Below are positions 14,749 to 24,223 of a DNA stretch of 42,577 bases, piece by piece. The notes beneath the pieces were generated by a model. That model did not search any database. It saw only the letters and a program-made list of their open reading frames with translations, and was not told where the DNA came from. Source of the stretch: CAZWUW01 sp964636895 (GTDB lineage: Bacteria; Bacillota; Thermincolia; Thermincolales; CAZWUW01); contig CAZWUW010000014.1 in the NCBI GenBank assembly GCA_964636895.1, positions 1-42,577 on the forward strand. Direction: 5' to 3'. Position numbers and translations under genes: made by a program. The stretch's first letter is position 1, and every line of letters starts with the position of its first letter.

Positions 14749-15555
14749 ATGTGTGAATTTTGTGTGCAACACGGGGAAGGCAAAAAATGGTATGAGGTAA
14801 TGGAAAACTATTCCCGGGAACTATTTGAACAGGGTAACCGGCGTAAGTATCTGAAAGAATTTATGATCAACTTTGAAGCTGGGACCAGCCGCAGCCTGGC
14901 TATTCTGAGGGGTTCCCAAAAAGCCGGTCCGGCGGTACAGCGCTTTGTCGGTGCGATGGCCACCCGGCTGATGAAGAGGTATCATTTCGGGCAGGTAGTG
15001 CCGTTGGAAGATGTGGAAATGATTATTGACCTGGTTCGCTCGGTGACCCGGCTGCCCTGTGTCTGCCGCAAAGCCGCGACCGGCCGCAAAAATGCCCGCT
15101 ACTGCCTCGCCTTGGGTGTAGATCCGCTGGGGACGCTGGGCGATTATCCGGACCTGACGGCCCAATTTGAAGTGTTAACAGCGGAGCAAGCCAAAGCTTT
15201 TGTCCGGGACTGGGACCGAGAAGGGTTGATGCATACGGTCTGGACCTTTAAGACTCCGTTTATTGGCGGTATATGCAATTGTGACCGGGATTGCATGGCT
15301 TATCGCATCCAGGTGGCGGAAGACCTGGCCAAATTAATGTTTAAAGGCGAGTATCTGGCCCAGGTTGACCAGTTGTCCTGCAACGGCTGCCGGAACTGCC
15401 GGCGGGCCTGCCACTTTGGGGCCATCGATTATGCGCTGCAGGACAAAAAGTGCAGCATCAACCTGCGTCTTTGTTATGGATGTGGCTTGTGTCGGGCGGT
15501 GTGCCCGCGGCATGCCATTACATTGACGCCCCGTTTGGCCGGTCAAGGCTGGTGA
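14749..15555 (+). CDS. Cysteine-rich protein with C-terminal 2[4Fe-4S] ferredoxin domain
   Basis: It has 268 residues from ATG 14749 (after AGGGGG); GTG at 14731 is a weaker alternative. The C-terminal 60 residues are a bacterial ferredoxin domain: C211xxC214xxC217xxxC221 and C242xxC245xxC248xxxC252-Pro. The first 200 residues carry eight more cysteines in small groups: C2/C5, C104/C106 (LPCVCRK), C119, and C176/C178/C182 (GICNCDRDC), which may hold another cluster or metal. No membrane helix or export signal is visible, so a cytoplasmic redox or electron-transfer role is likely. The partner is unknown; the decaheme cytochrome is the upstream neighbour, but a terminator and repeats separate them. 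Confidence 0.8.
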   Translation: MCEFCVQHGEGKKWYEVMENYSRELFEQGNRRKYLKEFMINFEAGTSRSLAILRGSQKAGPAVQRFVGAMATRLMKRYHFGQVVPLEDVEMIIDLVRSVTRLPCVCRKAATGRKNARYCLALGVDPLGTLGDYPDLTAQFEVLTAEQAKAFVRDWDREGLMHTVWTFKTPFIGGICNCDRDCMAYRIQVAEDLAKLMFKGEYLAQVDQLSCNGCRNCRRACHFGAIDYALQDKKCSINLRLCYGCGLCRAVCPRHAITLTPRLAGQGW

Positions 15556-15605
15556 CGGGTAATAGGCTGTTAGTAAAATCTGGTCTTTATTCCGGGGTTT
15601 CTTTT

Positions 15606-15614
15606 TGTTATAAT
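15606..15614 (+). promoter_or_regulatory. Extended -10 promoter of the priA operon
   Basis: TGTTATAAT gives an extended -10 with consensus TATAAT at 15609-15614. The -35 (TTTATT, 15586-15591) is poor, as is common for extended -10 promoters. It may drive the long run of genes starting with priA. Confidence 0.55.
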
Positions 15615-15649
15615 AATCAATAGTAAATTATTTCAACCGGGAGGAAACC

Positions 15650-17911
15650 ATGGAAGCAGCCAGGTACGCAGAGGTTATCGTCGATGTTGCGGCCAAAAGG
15701 GTTGACCGCATCTTCCACTACAGGATTCCGGAACACTGCCGCGCCGCGCTGCGTAAAGGCTCCCGGGTGGTAGTGCCCTTCGGTTCCAGGAAAATCGAGG
15801 GCTATGTGGTAGGACTTTGTGATCAGGCTGAGGTGGAACAGGTAAAAGACATTATCCGGGTAGTAGACCCGGAACCAATGTTTCCGCTTGACTTGTTGGA
15901 ATTGGCCCGCTGGCTGGCCGATACTTATATGTGTCCGATGGTGGAAGCCCTGCAAGCTATTATGCCCGCAGGGGTCAAACTTTCTGCCGTTAACAGGGTA
16001 CAACCGAAAACGGTACGTGTGGTGCATGCTGTTTTTACACCTGAGGAATGGCCGGCGCAAGCAGCGGAACTGGTCCGGCGGGCGCCCAAGCAGGCGCTGG
16101 CAGTGGCTGCTGCGGTAGCCAGACCGGGATTGACCGTGAACGAATTGGCCGGCCTGGCAGGGGTAGAGACAGGTGTAGTTAGGGCCGCAATGCAAAAAGG
16201 CCTGTTATTGATTGAGCATAAGGAAAGTGCCCGGGATCCATGGCGGCACCGGACTGACCCCCGGGATCGGCCTTTGGACCCGACGCCGGGTCAAGTCCGG
16301 GCGCTGTCCGCAATCAGGGGTTCCTTGCGGGGAGAAAAGCCGGCAGTCATATTGCTGCATGGTGTTACAGGCAGCGGCAAGACAGAGGTATACCTGCAGG
16401 CCATTACCGAAAATTTGACCCTTGGCCGGCAGGCGATTGTACTGGTGCCGGAAATCTCCCTGACACCGCAGACGGTAGAACGGTTTAAGGCCAGGTTTGG
16501 GGAGCGGGTAGCCATTCTGCACAGCCGTCTATCCGCCGGGGAGCGTTTTGATGAATGGCGCAAAGTTAAAGAAAACCGGGTAGATGTCGCGGTGGGAGCG
16601 CGTTCGGCAATTTTTGCGCCCTTTCAAAAGCTTGGTTTAATCATTATTGACGAAGAACATGAAAGTTCATATAAACAAGAAGACCACCCGAAATATCACG
16701 CCCGTGAGGTGGCGATCAAAAGGGCGGCCCTCACTGACAGCACGGTAGTGCTGGGTAGTGCCACCCCGGCCCTGGAAAGCTATTACCGGGCGCAGCAGGG
16801 TGATTATAAGCTGGTGAATATTGATGACCGGGTGGCTGGCCGGCCGCTGCCCGGGGTGCAGCTTGTCGATCTGCGGGAAGAAATGGCTGCTGGGAACCGC
16901 AGTATTTTCAGCCGCTTGTTGCAGGAAAAAATCACCGCAACGCTGGCTCGTCGGGAGCAAGTAATCCTGTTTTTAAACCGGCGCGGTTTTTCCACGTTTG
17001 TGGTTTGCCGGGAATGCGGGTTGGTAATGCGCTGCCCGCACTGTGCGGTGACACTTACCTATCATGCCGCCGGGGAGTTGTTGCAATGCCATTACTGCAA
17101 TTTTACCCGTTCCTCGCCGAAGACCTGTCCCAAATGCGGCAGTGTCAATATCCGGTATTTCGGGATTGGCACGCAGCGGGTAGAGGATGAGGTGCACAAA
17201 ATATTTCCGGCCGCTCGGGTGCTGCGTATGGATGTGGATACTACGGGCCGTAAGGGGGCGCATGAACGGCTGCTGACCGCCTTCAAAAAGGGCGAGGCCG
17301 ATATCCTGGTGGGTACGCAAATGATTGCCAAAGGGCTTGATTTTCCCAAGGTGACATTAGTCGGTGTGATTACTGCCGATACCAGCCTGAACCTGCCGGA
17401 TTTCCGGGCTGCCGAGCGTACTTTCCAACTGCTGACTCAGGTGGCGGGCAGAGCGGGGCGGGGCGAGCAGCCTGGTGAGGTAATTGTGCAAACCTATGCT
17501 CCGGACCATTATAGTATTATGAATGCCCGGCAGCATGATTATAGCGGTTTTTACTGGCGGGAGATTGACCTGCGCCAGAGCCTGGAGTACCCGCCCTTTT
17601 CCCGGCTAATACGCATAGTTGTTAGTGGAACTGAGGAAACTAGCATTATCCGGGCGGCTGCCTGTTTGGAAAAAATTTTTCGGGAGCTTACAGCCGGACA
17701 AAACCTCGGTGTCCGGGAGCCGGTTTTGGGTCCCGCACCAGCGCCGTTAGTCAGGATCAGGCGGCGTTACCGCTGGCAGATATGTCTTAAAGGGGTTGCG
17801 CCGGCAGTATTGGTAGATATTGTTAATAAAGCCAGGCCTCGTTTTGAGGATTTGATTAAGGGGGAAGGAATCAAAGTGAGTATTGAGGTAGACCCCCAGG
17901 CTATGCTGTAG
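15650..17911 (+). CDS. priA: Primosomal replication-restart helicase PriA
   Basis: PriA recognises stalled forks and loads the replicative helicase. It has 753 residues. The N-terminal DNA-binding domain (AEVIVDVAAKRVDRIFHY) and a winged-helix region come before the helicase core with Walker A GVTGSGKTE (238-246), DEEH (334-337) and GSATPALES. The zinc-binding region at about 455-500 has the expected cysteine pairs (CRECG, CPHC, CHYC, CPKCG). Motif V/VI near QMIAKGLDFPKV and QVAGRAGRG is intact. The start follows GGGAGGAAACC. It heads a closely packed operon with def and fmt, the usual arrangement. Confidence 0.97.
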   Translation: MEAARYAEVIVDVAAKRVDRIFHYRIPEHCRAALRKGSRVVVPFGSRKIEGYVVGLCDQAEVEQVKDIIRVVDPEPMFPLDLLELARWLADTYMCPMVEALQAIMPAGVKLSAVNRVQPKTVRVVHAVFTPEEWPAQAAELVRRAPKQALAVAAAVARPGLTVNELAGLAGVETGVVRAAMQKGLLLIEHKESARDPWRHRTDPRDRPLDPTPGQVRALSAIRGSLRGEKPAVILLHGVTGSGKTEVYLQAITENLTLGRQAIVLVPEISLTPQTVERFKARFGERVAILHSRLSAGERFDEWRKVKENRVDVAVGARSAIFAPFQKLGLIIIDEEHESSYKQEDHPKYHAREVAIKRAALTDSTVVLGSATPALESYYRAQQGDYKLVNIDDRVAGRPLPGVQLVDLREEMAAGNRSIFSRLLQEKITATLARREQVILFLNRRGFSTFVVCRECGLVMRCPHCAVTLTYHAAGELLQCHYCNFTRSSPKTCPKCGSVNIRYFGIGTQRVEDEVHKIFPAARVLRMDVDTTGRKGAHERLLTAFKKGEADILVGTQMIAKGLDFPKVTLVGVITADTSLNLPDFRAAERTFQLLTQVAGRAGRGEQPGEVIVQTYAPDHYSIMNARQHDYSGFYWREIDLRQSLEYPPFSRLIRIVVSGTEETSIIRAAACLEKIFRELTAGQNLGVREPVLGPAPAPLVRIRRRYRWQICLKGVAPAVLVDIVNKARPRFEDLIKGEGIKVSIEVDPQAML

Positions 17912-17924
17912 AGGAGGACAAAAA

Positions 17925-18377
17925 ATGGCCGTTTATCGTATTATAGAGATGGGGGATACCGTTCTCAGGCAAAAATGCCAGCCCGTGAAACACATTACGC
18001 CGAATATTCACAAATTGCTGACCAATATGGCTGAAACCATGTATGACGCTAACGGAGTAGGTTTGGCAGCCCCGCAGGTCGGGGTGCCCAAACAGATAAT
18101 TGTGGTGGATGTGGGTGACGGGCTTATTGAGCTGATTAACCCCGAAATTGTAAGTCGGGAGGGTGTTGAAACAGATTATGAAGGGTGCCTGAGTATCCCC
18201 GGGATTAGGGGCGAAGTGCCCCGGGCGGTCCGGGTTACCGTACGGGGTTTTGACCGCACCGGCCAAAAAGTTGAATTCACTGGGGAAGGGTTGCTGGCCC
18301 GGGCTTTTCAACATGAAATAGATCACCTGGAAGGTATTTTATTTATTGACAGGGCGGAGAGTGTGGAAAAAATTTAA
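17925..18377 (+). CDS. def: Peptide deformylase
   Basis: It removes the formyl group from new protein N-termini. It has 150 residues. The three family motifs are present: GVGLAAPQVG (44-53), EGCLSIPG with metal ligand Cys88, and QHEIDHLEG with His130, Glu131 and His134. It follows priA by 13 bases after AGAGGAGGACA and precedes fmt, which encodes the enzyme adding the formyl group. Confidence 0.97.
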   Translation: MAVYRIIEMGDTVLRQKCQPVKHITPNIHKLLTNMAETMYDANGVGLAAPQVGVPKQIIVVDVGDGLIELINPEIVSREGVETDYEGCLSIPGIRGEVPRAVRVTVRGFDRTGQKVEFTGEGLLARAFQHEIDHLEGILFIDRAESVEKI

Positions 18378-18391
18378 GTGAGGGAAGTCTT

Positions 18392-19378
18392 ATGCGTATA
18401 GTTTTTATGGGCACGCCGGACTTTGCCGTGCCCTGCCTGGAAGCGCTGATAGTCGCCGGGCATGACATTGCGGGGGTGGTTACACAGCCGGACCGGCCCA
18501 AAGGCCGGGGACACAAGCTCACACCGCCGCCGGTCAAGGTGCTGGCCGAAGATAAAGGGCTGCCAGTCTACCAGCCGGAACGCATTAAGCAGCCGGACTT
18601 TGTCAGGGTGCTTAAGGAATTACGGGCGGAAATGATTGTTGTAGTTGCTTTTGGTCAGTTGCTTAGCAAAGAGATTCTTAGCCTGCCTCAATACGGCTGT
18701 GTCAATGTACACGCCTCATTGTTGCCCAAATACCGCGGGGCGGCACCTATTCATTGGGCGGTCATCAACGGTGAAACGGAAACCGGTGTAACCATTATGC
18801 ATATGGATGAGGGCCTAGATACCGGGGATATGATTCTGCCGGCTAGTATACCTATAAATGCTGACGACACTACGGGTATTGTTCACGATAAGCTGTCCGC
18901 ACTGGGGGCCAGGCTGCTGACGGAAGCGCTGGCGCAAATTGCCGCCGGTACGGCGGCACGGGTGCCACAGGATCAGGCCCGCTCATCTTATGCGCCCCTT
19001 TTAACCAAGGAATTGGAACTGATTCCCTGGAAAAATAGCGCCACCGAGGTGCGTAATTTGATTAGGGGCCTGAATCCGTGGCCAGGGGCATATACATATT
19101 TTGGTGATAAAACGCTTAAAATCTGGTCTGCCGAAATATGGGCGGAAGGGATCGCAATCGGCGGTAATGCCGGTATTAGGGAAATGGATGCGCCGGTAGG
19201 CGAGCCGGGACTGGTTACTGATGTGCTGCCCAGGTCAGGCTTTGTGGTGCGTACCGGTTCAGGCCGGGTACTGGTAACAGAAGTTCAGTTGCAGGGCAAC
19301 CGCCGGATGGCGGCAGCGGATTTTGTCCACGGGCACGGTATAACAGCTGGCATAATATTAGGGAAATTATATATGTAA
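18392..19378 (+). CDS. fmt: Methionyl-tRNA formyltransferase
   Basis: It formylates initiator Met-tRNA from 10-formyltetrahydrofolate. It has 328 residues. The N-terminal Rossmann domain (IVFMGTPDFAVP) holds the catalytic triad Asn105, His107 and Asp143 in NVHASLLPKYRGAAPI and GLDTGDM. The C-terminal tRNA-binding domain follows (IRGLNPWPGAYT). It is 14 bases from def. The next gene starts 38 bases after its stop. Confidence 0.97.
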   Translation: MRIVFMGTPDFAVPCLEALIVAGHDIAGVVTQPDRPKGRGHKLTPPPVKVLAEDKGLPVYQPERIKQPDFVRVLKELRAEMIVVVAFGQLLSKEILSLPQYGCVNVHASLLPKYRGAAPIHWAVINGETETGVTIMHMDEGLDTGDMILPASIPINADDTTGIVHDKLSALGARLLTEALAQIAAGTAARVPQDQARSSYAPLLTKELELIPWKNSATEVRNLIRGLNPWPGAYTYFGDKTLKIWSAEIWAEGIAIGGNAGIREMDAPVGEPGLVTDVLPRSGFVVRTGSGRVLVTEVQLQGNRRMAAADFVHGHGITAGIILGKLYM

Positions 19379-19416
19379 GCCGCAACAAACCCATAACTGA
19401 TGGAGCTGATATATCC

Positions 19417-20181
19417 TTGGATGTTCTTGCTCAGCCTGGAAGAAGGCTATTCGTAGCATTAGTCGGATTAACGTTTGTAGTTACTGCAGTCCTGGTGGGT
19501 CTACTCTGGTTTATTGCCGGAAATTGGCTGGATTTTTATTACCGCACGGTAGCGGTTTTGATTACTGCTATAATAATGCTGGCCTTGCTGGTATTTGGTT
19601 TAGGCATGGCTGGTTTATTGTTAACTCTTTATTGGGGACGGTTTTTTCCGTTATTACCCAATGTCATCAGATTTACAATCAATTTTTTGTTTCCTGTCAT
19701 CATTCAGACCGGGCGGTGCCTGGGCGTTGACCAGGAAAGGGTTAGGGGTTCTTTCATTGACGTAAATAATCAATTGGTGCTGATGAGTAATATCCGGGTA
19801 TGGCCTGAAGAGCTTCTGCTGCTGGCGCCCCATTGTCTGCAGCACAATGAATGCCGGCATAAGATAACCAAGGATATTCACAATTGCCGGCGGTGCGGCA
19901 AGTGCCCGATGCATGACCTGCTAACTGTCGCCTTGGCTTACGGAGTTAATATTGTTATCGCCACCGGCGGCACTCTGGCCCGGAAATCTATTTTGGAAAA
20001 TCGACCTAGAGCTGTAGTCGCTATTGCCTGTGAGCGGGATTTATCCAGCGGCATTCTGGACAGCTATCCGCTGCCGGTGCTGGGTGTGTTGAACCAGCGG
20101 CCAAATGGGCCATGCAGTGAAACTATGGTAACATCAGAAACTGTTGAAAATACTCTTAATTTGTTAATTAAAAGGGGGTAG
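19417..20181 (+). CDS. DUF116 family membrane protein with cysteine cluster
   Basis: It has 254 residues from a TTG start (GGAG about 11 bases upstream). Two hydrophobic helices at about 12-34 and 45-72 anchor a C-terminal domain rich in cysteines: C101, C140, C146, then C157-x2-C160-x2-C163 (NCRRCGKCPM), C205 and C233. This matches DUF116, a family of unknown function often found beside fmt and the following peptidase in anaerobic Firmicutes. The cysteine pattern suggests a metal or iron-sulfur site, but none is proven. Its stop overlaps the next gene's leader. Confidence 0.85.
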   Translation: MDVLAQPGRRLFVALVGLTFVVTAVLVGLLWFIAGNWLDFYYRTVAVLITAIIMLALLVFGLGMAGLLLTLYWGRFFPLLPNVIRFTINFLFPVIIQTGRCLGVDQERVRGSFIDVNNQLVLMSNIRVWPEELLLLAPHCLQHNECRHKITKDIHNCRRCGKCPMHDLLTVALAYGVNIVIATGGTLARKSILENRPRAVVAIACERDLSSGILDSYPLPVLGVLNQRPNGPCSETMVTSETVENTLNLLIKRG

Positions 20182-20186
20182 TGAAA

Positions 20187-20882
20187 ATGTTTGGCTTCTT
20201 TGACCCAACGATTATTATTCTGATTCCTGGTCTGGCCCTGGCTTTGTACGCCCAGTTTAAGGTGCAGAATACTTTTAGCCGGTATTCTCATATGGCCGCA
20301 GCTTCGGGCATGACCGGCGCCCAGGTGGCCCAAAGGCTGCTGGAACAGGCGCGGATCAATGATGTGCAGGTGGAACTGACCCCTGGTCATCTTACCGACC
20401 ATTACGACCCGCGGAAAAAGGTGTTGCGTTTATCGGAACAGGTTTATCACGGCAGTTCCCTGGCCGCCCTGGGTGTAGCCGCCCACGAGGCCGGTCACGC
20501 TATTCAGCATGATGTAGGCTACCTGCCCCTGAATATCAGGTCAACCTTTGTACCGGTAGCCCAGTTTGGTTCAACCCTAGCCTTTCCCTTGTTTTTAATC
20601 GGTTTTTTTATTAATTCCGGTTGGCTGCTTATGGCCGGAATCTACGCTTTTACAGCAGTGGTGCTGTTTCAACTGGTTACCCTGCCGGTAGAGTTTAATG
20701 CCAGCGGTCGCGCCATGGAAGCATTGGAAGCCGGCGGTTATGTGAGCGCCGCCGAAGCCGGCCATACGAAAAAAGTCCTGAATGCCGCCGCTCTGACTTA
20801 TGTCGCCGCCGCATTGATGGGTGTATTGCAGTTGGTCCGGCTGTTGTTGATTTCGGGGCTTTTTGGCAGAAGAGATGATTAG
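20187..20882 (+). CDS. Neutral zinc metallopeptidase, YugP type
   Basis: It has 231 residues from ATG 20187, eight bases after AAAGGGGG; a GTG six bases earlier is too close to that site. An N-terminal hydrophobic helix (about 8-21) precedes the zinc motif HEAGH (100-104) in GVAAHEAGHAIQHDVGY. Two or three further membrane helices follow (about 120-175 and 205-225). This is the YugP/Zn_peptidase_2 family of membrane zinc proteases; substrates are unknown. It lies between DUF116 and rsmB in the operon. Confidence 0.88.
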   Translation: MFGFFDPTIIILIPGLALALYAQFKVQNTFSRYSHMAAASGMTGAQVAQRLLEQARINDVQVELTPGHLTDHYDPRKKVLRLSEQVYHGSSLAALGVAAHEAGHAIQHDVGYLPLNIRSTFVPVAQFGSTLAFPLFLIGFFINSGWLLMAGIYAFTAVVLFQLVTLPVEFNASGRAMEALEAGGYVSAAEAGHTKKVLNAAALTYVAAALMGVLQLVRLLLISGLFGRRDD

Positions 20883-20883
20883 C

Positions 20884-22245
20884 ATGCCGAAAACTTCCGC
20901 CAGGGCTATGGCCCTTGAAGTTTTGTATCGGGTGGATAGTGAAGACGCATATTCCAATCTGGCTTTAAACTCAGTGCTGGAAAAATACCAGCCGGAAAAA
21001 CAGGATCGGGGTTTTGTCACCGAAATTGCGTACGGTGTACTGCGTACCCAAAACACCCTGGATTGGGTGCTGGGGCGTTTTTTGAAAAAGCCTGTTGCCG
21101 GGCTGACACCATGGATTCGCAATATCCTGCGGGCTGGGGTCTATCAGCTGATGTACATGGATAAGGTGCCGGAATCGGCTGCGGTTAATGAGTCTGTTAA
21201 TCTGGCCAAGCGTTACGGCCATAAAGGGACCGCCGGTTTGGTGAACGGGGTATTGCGCAATGTGGTCCGTAACTTGCCGGGAATCACTTATCCGGATCCG
21301 GAAAAAGAACCTTTGCAGCACATTGCTGTGAAGTATTCACATCCCGCCTGGTTGGTGGAGCGTTGGCTTAAAGAATACGGTTTTGCGGAAACGGTGCAAC
21401 TCTGCACGGCTAACAATGCGATTCCGCCCAATGCGGTGCGCACCAATACTCTCCGTATCAGCCGCGATGAATTAAAAATGCGCCTGGAAGAAGAAGGTAT
21501 CCGCGTTACAGAGGGGCGTTTTTCACCGGAAACATTGATCCTGGAAGGCTTTAAATCGGTAGGTGGTATCTCTGCTCACCGGGAGGGCTTGCTGCTGGTG
21601 CAGGATGAAAGCTCCACCCTGGTTGGCCATGCGCTAAAGCCGGTACCGGGGAGTTTGGTAATTGATGCCTGCAGCGCCCCCGGTGGAAAAACTACCCACC
21701 TGGCGCAGTTGATGGGGAACAGCGGGCGCATTGTGGCCTGTGACGTGCATGAGCATAAACTGGCGCTGATCCGGGAGAACGCCGCCCGCCTGGGGATAAC
21801 TGTTATTGAACCAATGCTGCTGGATGCCGCCCGGCTGCATGCCGGGTTCACCCGGCAAGCTGATTTTATTTTGGTTGACGCCCCCTGTTCGGGGCTAGGC
21901 GTGCTGCGCCGCCGGCCGGAAATCAGGTGGCGCAAGGAACCAGCCGCAATAAAGGAACTGCAAAGCTTGCAGCTGGCTATGCTGGAAAGTGCGGTGGCAT
22001 GTTTGAAGCCGGGCGGGGTATTGGTATACAGTACCTGTACCATTACGGAAGAGGAAAACATCGGGGTTTTCAGGGAGATTCTGCGTCGGCAGCCGGTTTT
22101 AAAACCGGAGAGTTTGGCCGGTTACCTGCCCGAGAGTATAAACGGTATGCCGGGATTAGAGACTCTCGAGGATGGCTTTGTGCAGTTTTTGCCGCACCGG
22201 CACGGTACAGACGGGTTTTTTATAGCCAGGATGAGGAAAAACTAA
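20884..22245 (+). CDS. rsmB: 16S rRNA (cytosine-967-C5)-methyltransferase
   Basis: It methylates C967 of 16S rRNA with SAM. It has 453 residues from ATG 20884 (AGAAGAGA upstream); ATG at 20875 is possible. The N-terminal NusB-like RNA-binding domain (about 1-140) is followed by the Rossmann methyltransferase fold with DACSAPGGKTTHLA for SAM. The two catalytic cysteines are Cys335 in DAPCSGLG and Cys385 in YSTCTITEEEN. The start is one base after the peptidase stop. A short duplicated stretch (CTAATCAGGT twice, 18 bases apart) covers its stop codon. Confidence 0.95.
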   Translation: MPKTSARAMALEVLYRVDSEDAYSNLALNSVLEKYQPEKQDRGFVTEIAYGVLRTQNTLDWVLGRFLKKPVAGLTPWIRNILRAGVYQLMYMDKVPESAAVNESVNLAKRYGHKGTAGLVNGVLRNVVRNLPGITYPDPEKEPLQHIAVKYSHPAWLVERWLKEYGFAETVQLCTANNAIPPNAVRTNTLRISRDELKMRLEEEGIRVTEGRFSPETLILEGFKSVGGISAHREGLLLVQDESSTLVGHALKPVPGSLVIDACSAPGGKTTHLAQLMGNSGRIVACDVHEHKLALIRENAARLGITVIEPMLLDAARLHAGFTRQADFILVDAPCSGLGVLRRRPEIRWRKEPAAIKELQSLQLAMLESAVACLKPGGVLVYSTCTITEEENIGVFREILRRQPVLKPESLAGYLPESINGMPGLETLEDGFVQFLPHRHGTDGFFIARMRKN

Positions 22246-22287
22246 TCAGGTAATAACTAATCAGGTGATGACAAGAGTGAGGTAACA

Positions 22288-23352
22288 ATGCGGGATATTA
22301 AGTTAACCCCAACTGCCAAAGTAAATTTAACAGACCTGACGCTGCCTGAAATGGAAGGGCTTTTAGCCGGGCTGGGCGAGCCGAAATACCGGGCAGAGCA
22401 GATATGCCGATGGATTTTTCAACGAGGGGTCAATAATATTGCCGAAATGACCGATTTATCCTTGGGGCTGCGCCGCAAATTAGCCGACATAGCCCTTGTG
22501 GGCGGGCTGCAGGTCCTGCGCCGGCAAGTGGCCGGGGACGGTACGGCCAAATATCTGCTGGCCTTAACGGACGGTGAAACAGTGGAGAGTGTGTTGCTCC
22601 GTCACGATTATGGCAACAGTGTGTGCGTTTCTTCTCAGGCGGGCTGCCGGATGGGCTGCCGGTTTTGTGCTTCCACCCTCGGTGGGTTGGTGCGTAATCT
22701 TACCGCCGGGGAAATATACAGCCAGGTGCAGGCTATTTGCGAAGATAGCGGTGAACGGGTTAGCAGTGTGGTCATCATGGGTTCCGGCGAACCCCTGGAT
22801 AACCTGCCGGCAGTGGAAAAATTTATTGAATTGATTACTGCTCCTTACGGACTGAATATTGGTGCGCGGCATATTACCCTGTCTACTTGTGGTCTGGTGC
22901 CGGCCATCAGGGAGTTGGCGCAGCGCAAACTGCCCATTACCCTTTCCGTATCACTGCATGCACCCAATGATGAGCTGAGAGACCGGCTTATGCCGGTGAA
23001 TAAAAAGTACCCGCTAAAAGAATTATTGGCTGCCTGTCGGGAATATGTATCTATTACGAAAAGGCGCATTACCTTTGAATATGCGCTTATCCGGGGGTAT
23101 AACGATTCCCGGGAAATGGCCCGGGAACTTGGCCGGCTGCTTAAAGGCATACTGTGCCACGTGAACATTATTCCCGTAAATTCCGTCAAAGAAAGAGCAT
23201 ACCAAAAGCCGGCGCCGGCACAGGTACGGGAATTTCAAAAAATCCTGGAAGAACTGCGGATACCGGTTACGGTCAGGCGGGAGATGGGCGCGGAGATTGA
23301 TGCTGCATGCGGTCAACTGCGCCGTAAAGCATTAATGGAGAATAACTCCTGA
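22288..23352 (+). CDS. rlmN: Dual-specificity 23S rRNA / tRNA adenine-C2 methyltransferase RlmN
   Basis: This radical-SAM enzyme methylates A2503 of 23S rRNA and A37 of some tRNAs. It has 354 residues. The cluster motif is C120-x3-C124-x2-C127 (AGCRMGCRFC), and the second catalytic cysteine is Cys341 near the C-terminus (DAACGQLRRK). The GEPL motif reads MGSGEPLDN. The N-terminal helical domain (TLPEMEGLLAGLGEPKYRAEQI) is complete. ATG follows GAGTGAGGTAACA. It lies between rsmB and the signalling cluster. Confidence 0.95.
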   Translation: MRDIKLTPTAKVNLTDLTLPEMEGLLAGLGEPKYRAEQICRWIFQRGVNNIAEMTDLSLGLRRKLADIALVGGLQVLRRQVAGDGTAKYLLALTDGETVESVLLRHDYGNSVCVSSQAGCRMGCRFCASTLGGLVRNLTAGEIYSQVQAICEDSGERVSSVVIMGSGEPLDNLPAVEKFIELITAPYGLNIGARHITLSTCGLVPAIRELAQRKLPITLSVSLHAPNDELRDRLMPVNKKYPLKELLAACREYVSITKRRITFEYALIRGYNDSREMARELGRLLKGILCHVNIIPVNSVKERAYQKPAPAQVREFQKILEELRIPVTVRREMGAEIDAACGQLRRKALMENNS

Positions 23353-23368
23353 CGCGGGGAGGTGTACT

Positions 23369-24223
23369 ATGGGTTTTTTATCCAAACTGGAAAAGTTATC
23401 GGAAAAGTACATCGAGGGTTTTTTTAAACAAAAATTTGCCGGGCAGCTTCAACCGGCAGATATTGCCGGGAAACTTGCCCGGGAGATGCGGGACCGTAAA
23501 ACGGTAAGTGTTTCCCATACATATGTGCCAGGGGAGTATAATGTTTTTTTGTGTACCGCAGATTATGTGCATATCAGTGCCTTTGCCGCCAGTTTAACCG
23601 ACGAGCTGGCCGAATTTGTCGCCGCCAGGGCTGCGGAGAAGCAGTATAAACTGGCCGGTGGACCTAAGGTGACCATTGCCGCCGATGACAGTATGGCAGT
23701 TGGCGAGATAAAAATTGTCAGTAAATTTGGCGCGCCGGCAGAACCAAATGCAGAGTCTTCGCCGGTGCCGGATGACAGTTTACCGGCTAGCCGGGCGGCA
23801 GCCGGTATATATGCTGAGCGTACACCGTCAGTATGTGAAACGACGTTGGTGGCTGCCCGCAATGCAGCCGTTAAGTTGTCTAAGACCGTTGCTCACCCTG
23901 AACAGACCATGACCAGATTGGCGGCAGTGCAGGCCAAGGCCGTGCTGGTAATCAAATCAGGACTCAGGGATGCTTATACCTTTCCACTTGGCAAACACGA
24001 GGTGACCATTGGCCGCCGCCGAACCAATGACTTGTGCCTGCTGGATACCGGTATTTCCAGGGAGCATGTTAAAATTCTGTATAAAGAAGGCAGTTATTAT
24101 CTCACCGACCTCGGGAGCACCAACGGTACTTTTGTTAACGGTACCAGAGTAAACAATGTAAAGCTTGCGCCGGGGGACGTCATAAAAATCGGGGCCACTT
24201 GGCTGGAATTCAGGGTGGTATGA
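23369..24223 (+). CDS. fhaA: FhaA-like protein: DUF3662 plus FHA domain
   Basis: It has 284 residues. The N-terminal domain (about 1-115) starts MGFLSKLEKLSEKYIEGFF and matches DUF3662, known from mycobacterial FhaA. A low-complexity linker leads to a C-terminal FHA domain (about 198-284) with IGRRRTNDLCL, SREHVKI, DLGSTNGTFVNG: the Gly-Arg, Ser-x-x-His and Asn residues that bind phosphothreonine are all present. It probably binds a target phosphorylated by the kinase at 28.1 kb. Its TGA overlaps the next start (ATGA). Confidence 0.9.
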   Translation: MGFLSKLEKLSEKYIEGFFKQKFAGQLQPADIAGKLAREMRDRKTVSVSHTYVPGEYNVFLCTADYVHISAFAASLTDELAEFVAARAAEKQYKLAGGPKVTIAADDSMAVGEIKIVSKFGAPAEPNAESSPVPDDSLPASRAAAGIYAERTPSVCETTLVAARNAAVKLSKTVAHPEQTMTRLAAVQAKAVLVIKSGLRDAYTFPLGKHEVTIGRRRTNDLCLLDTGISREHVKILYKEGSYYLTDLGSTNGTFVNGTRVNNVKLAPGDVIKIGATWLEFRVV

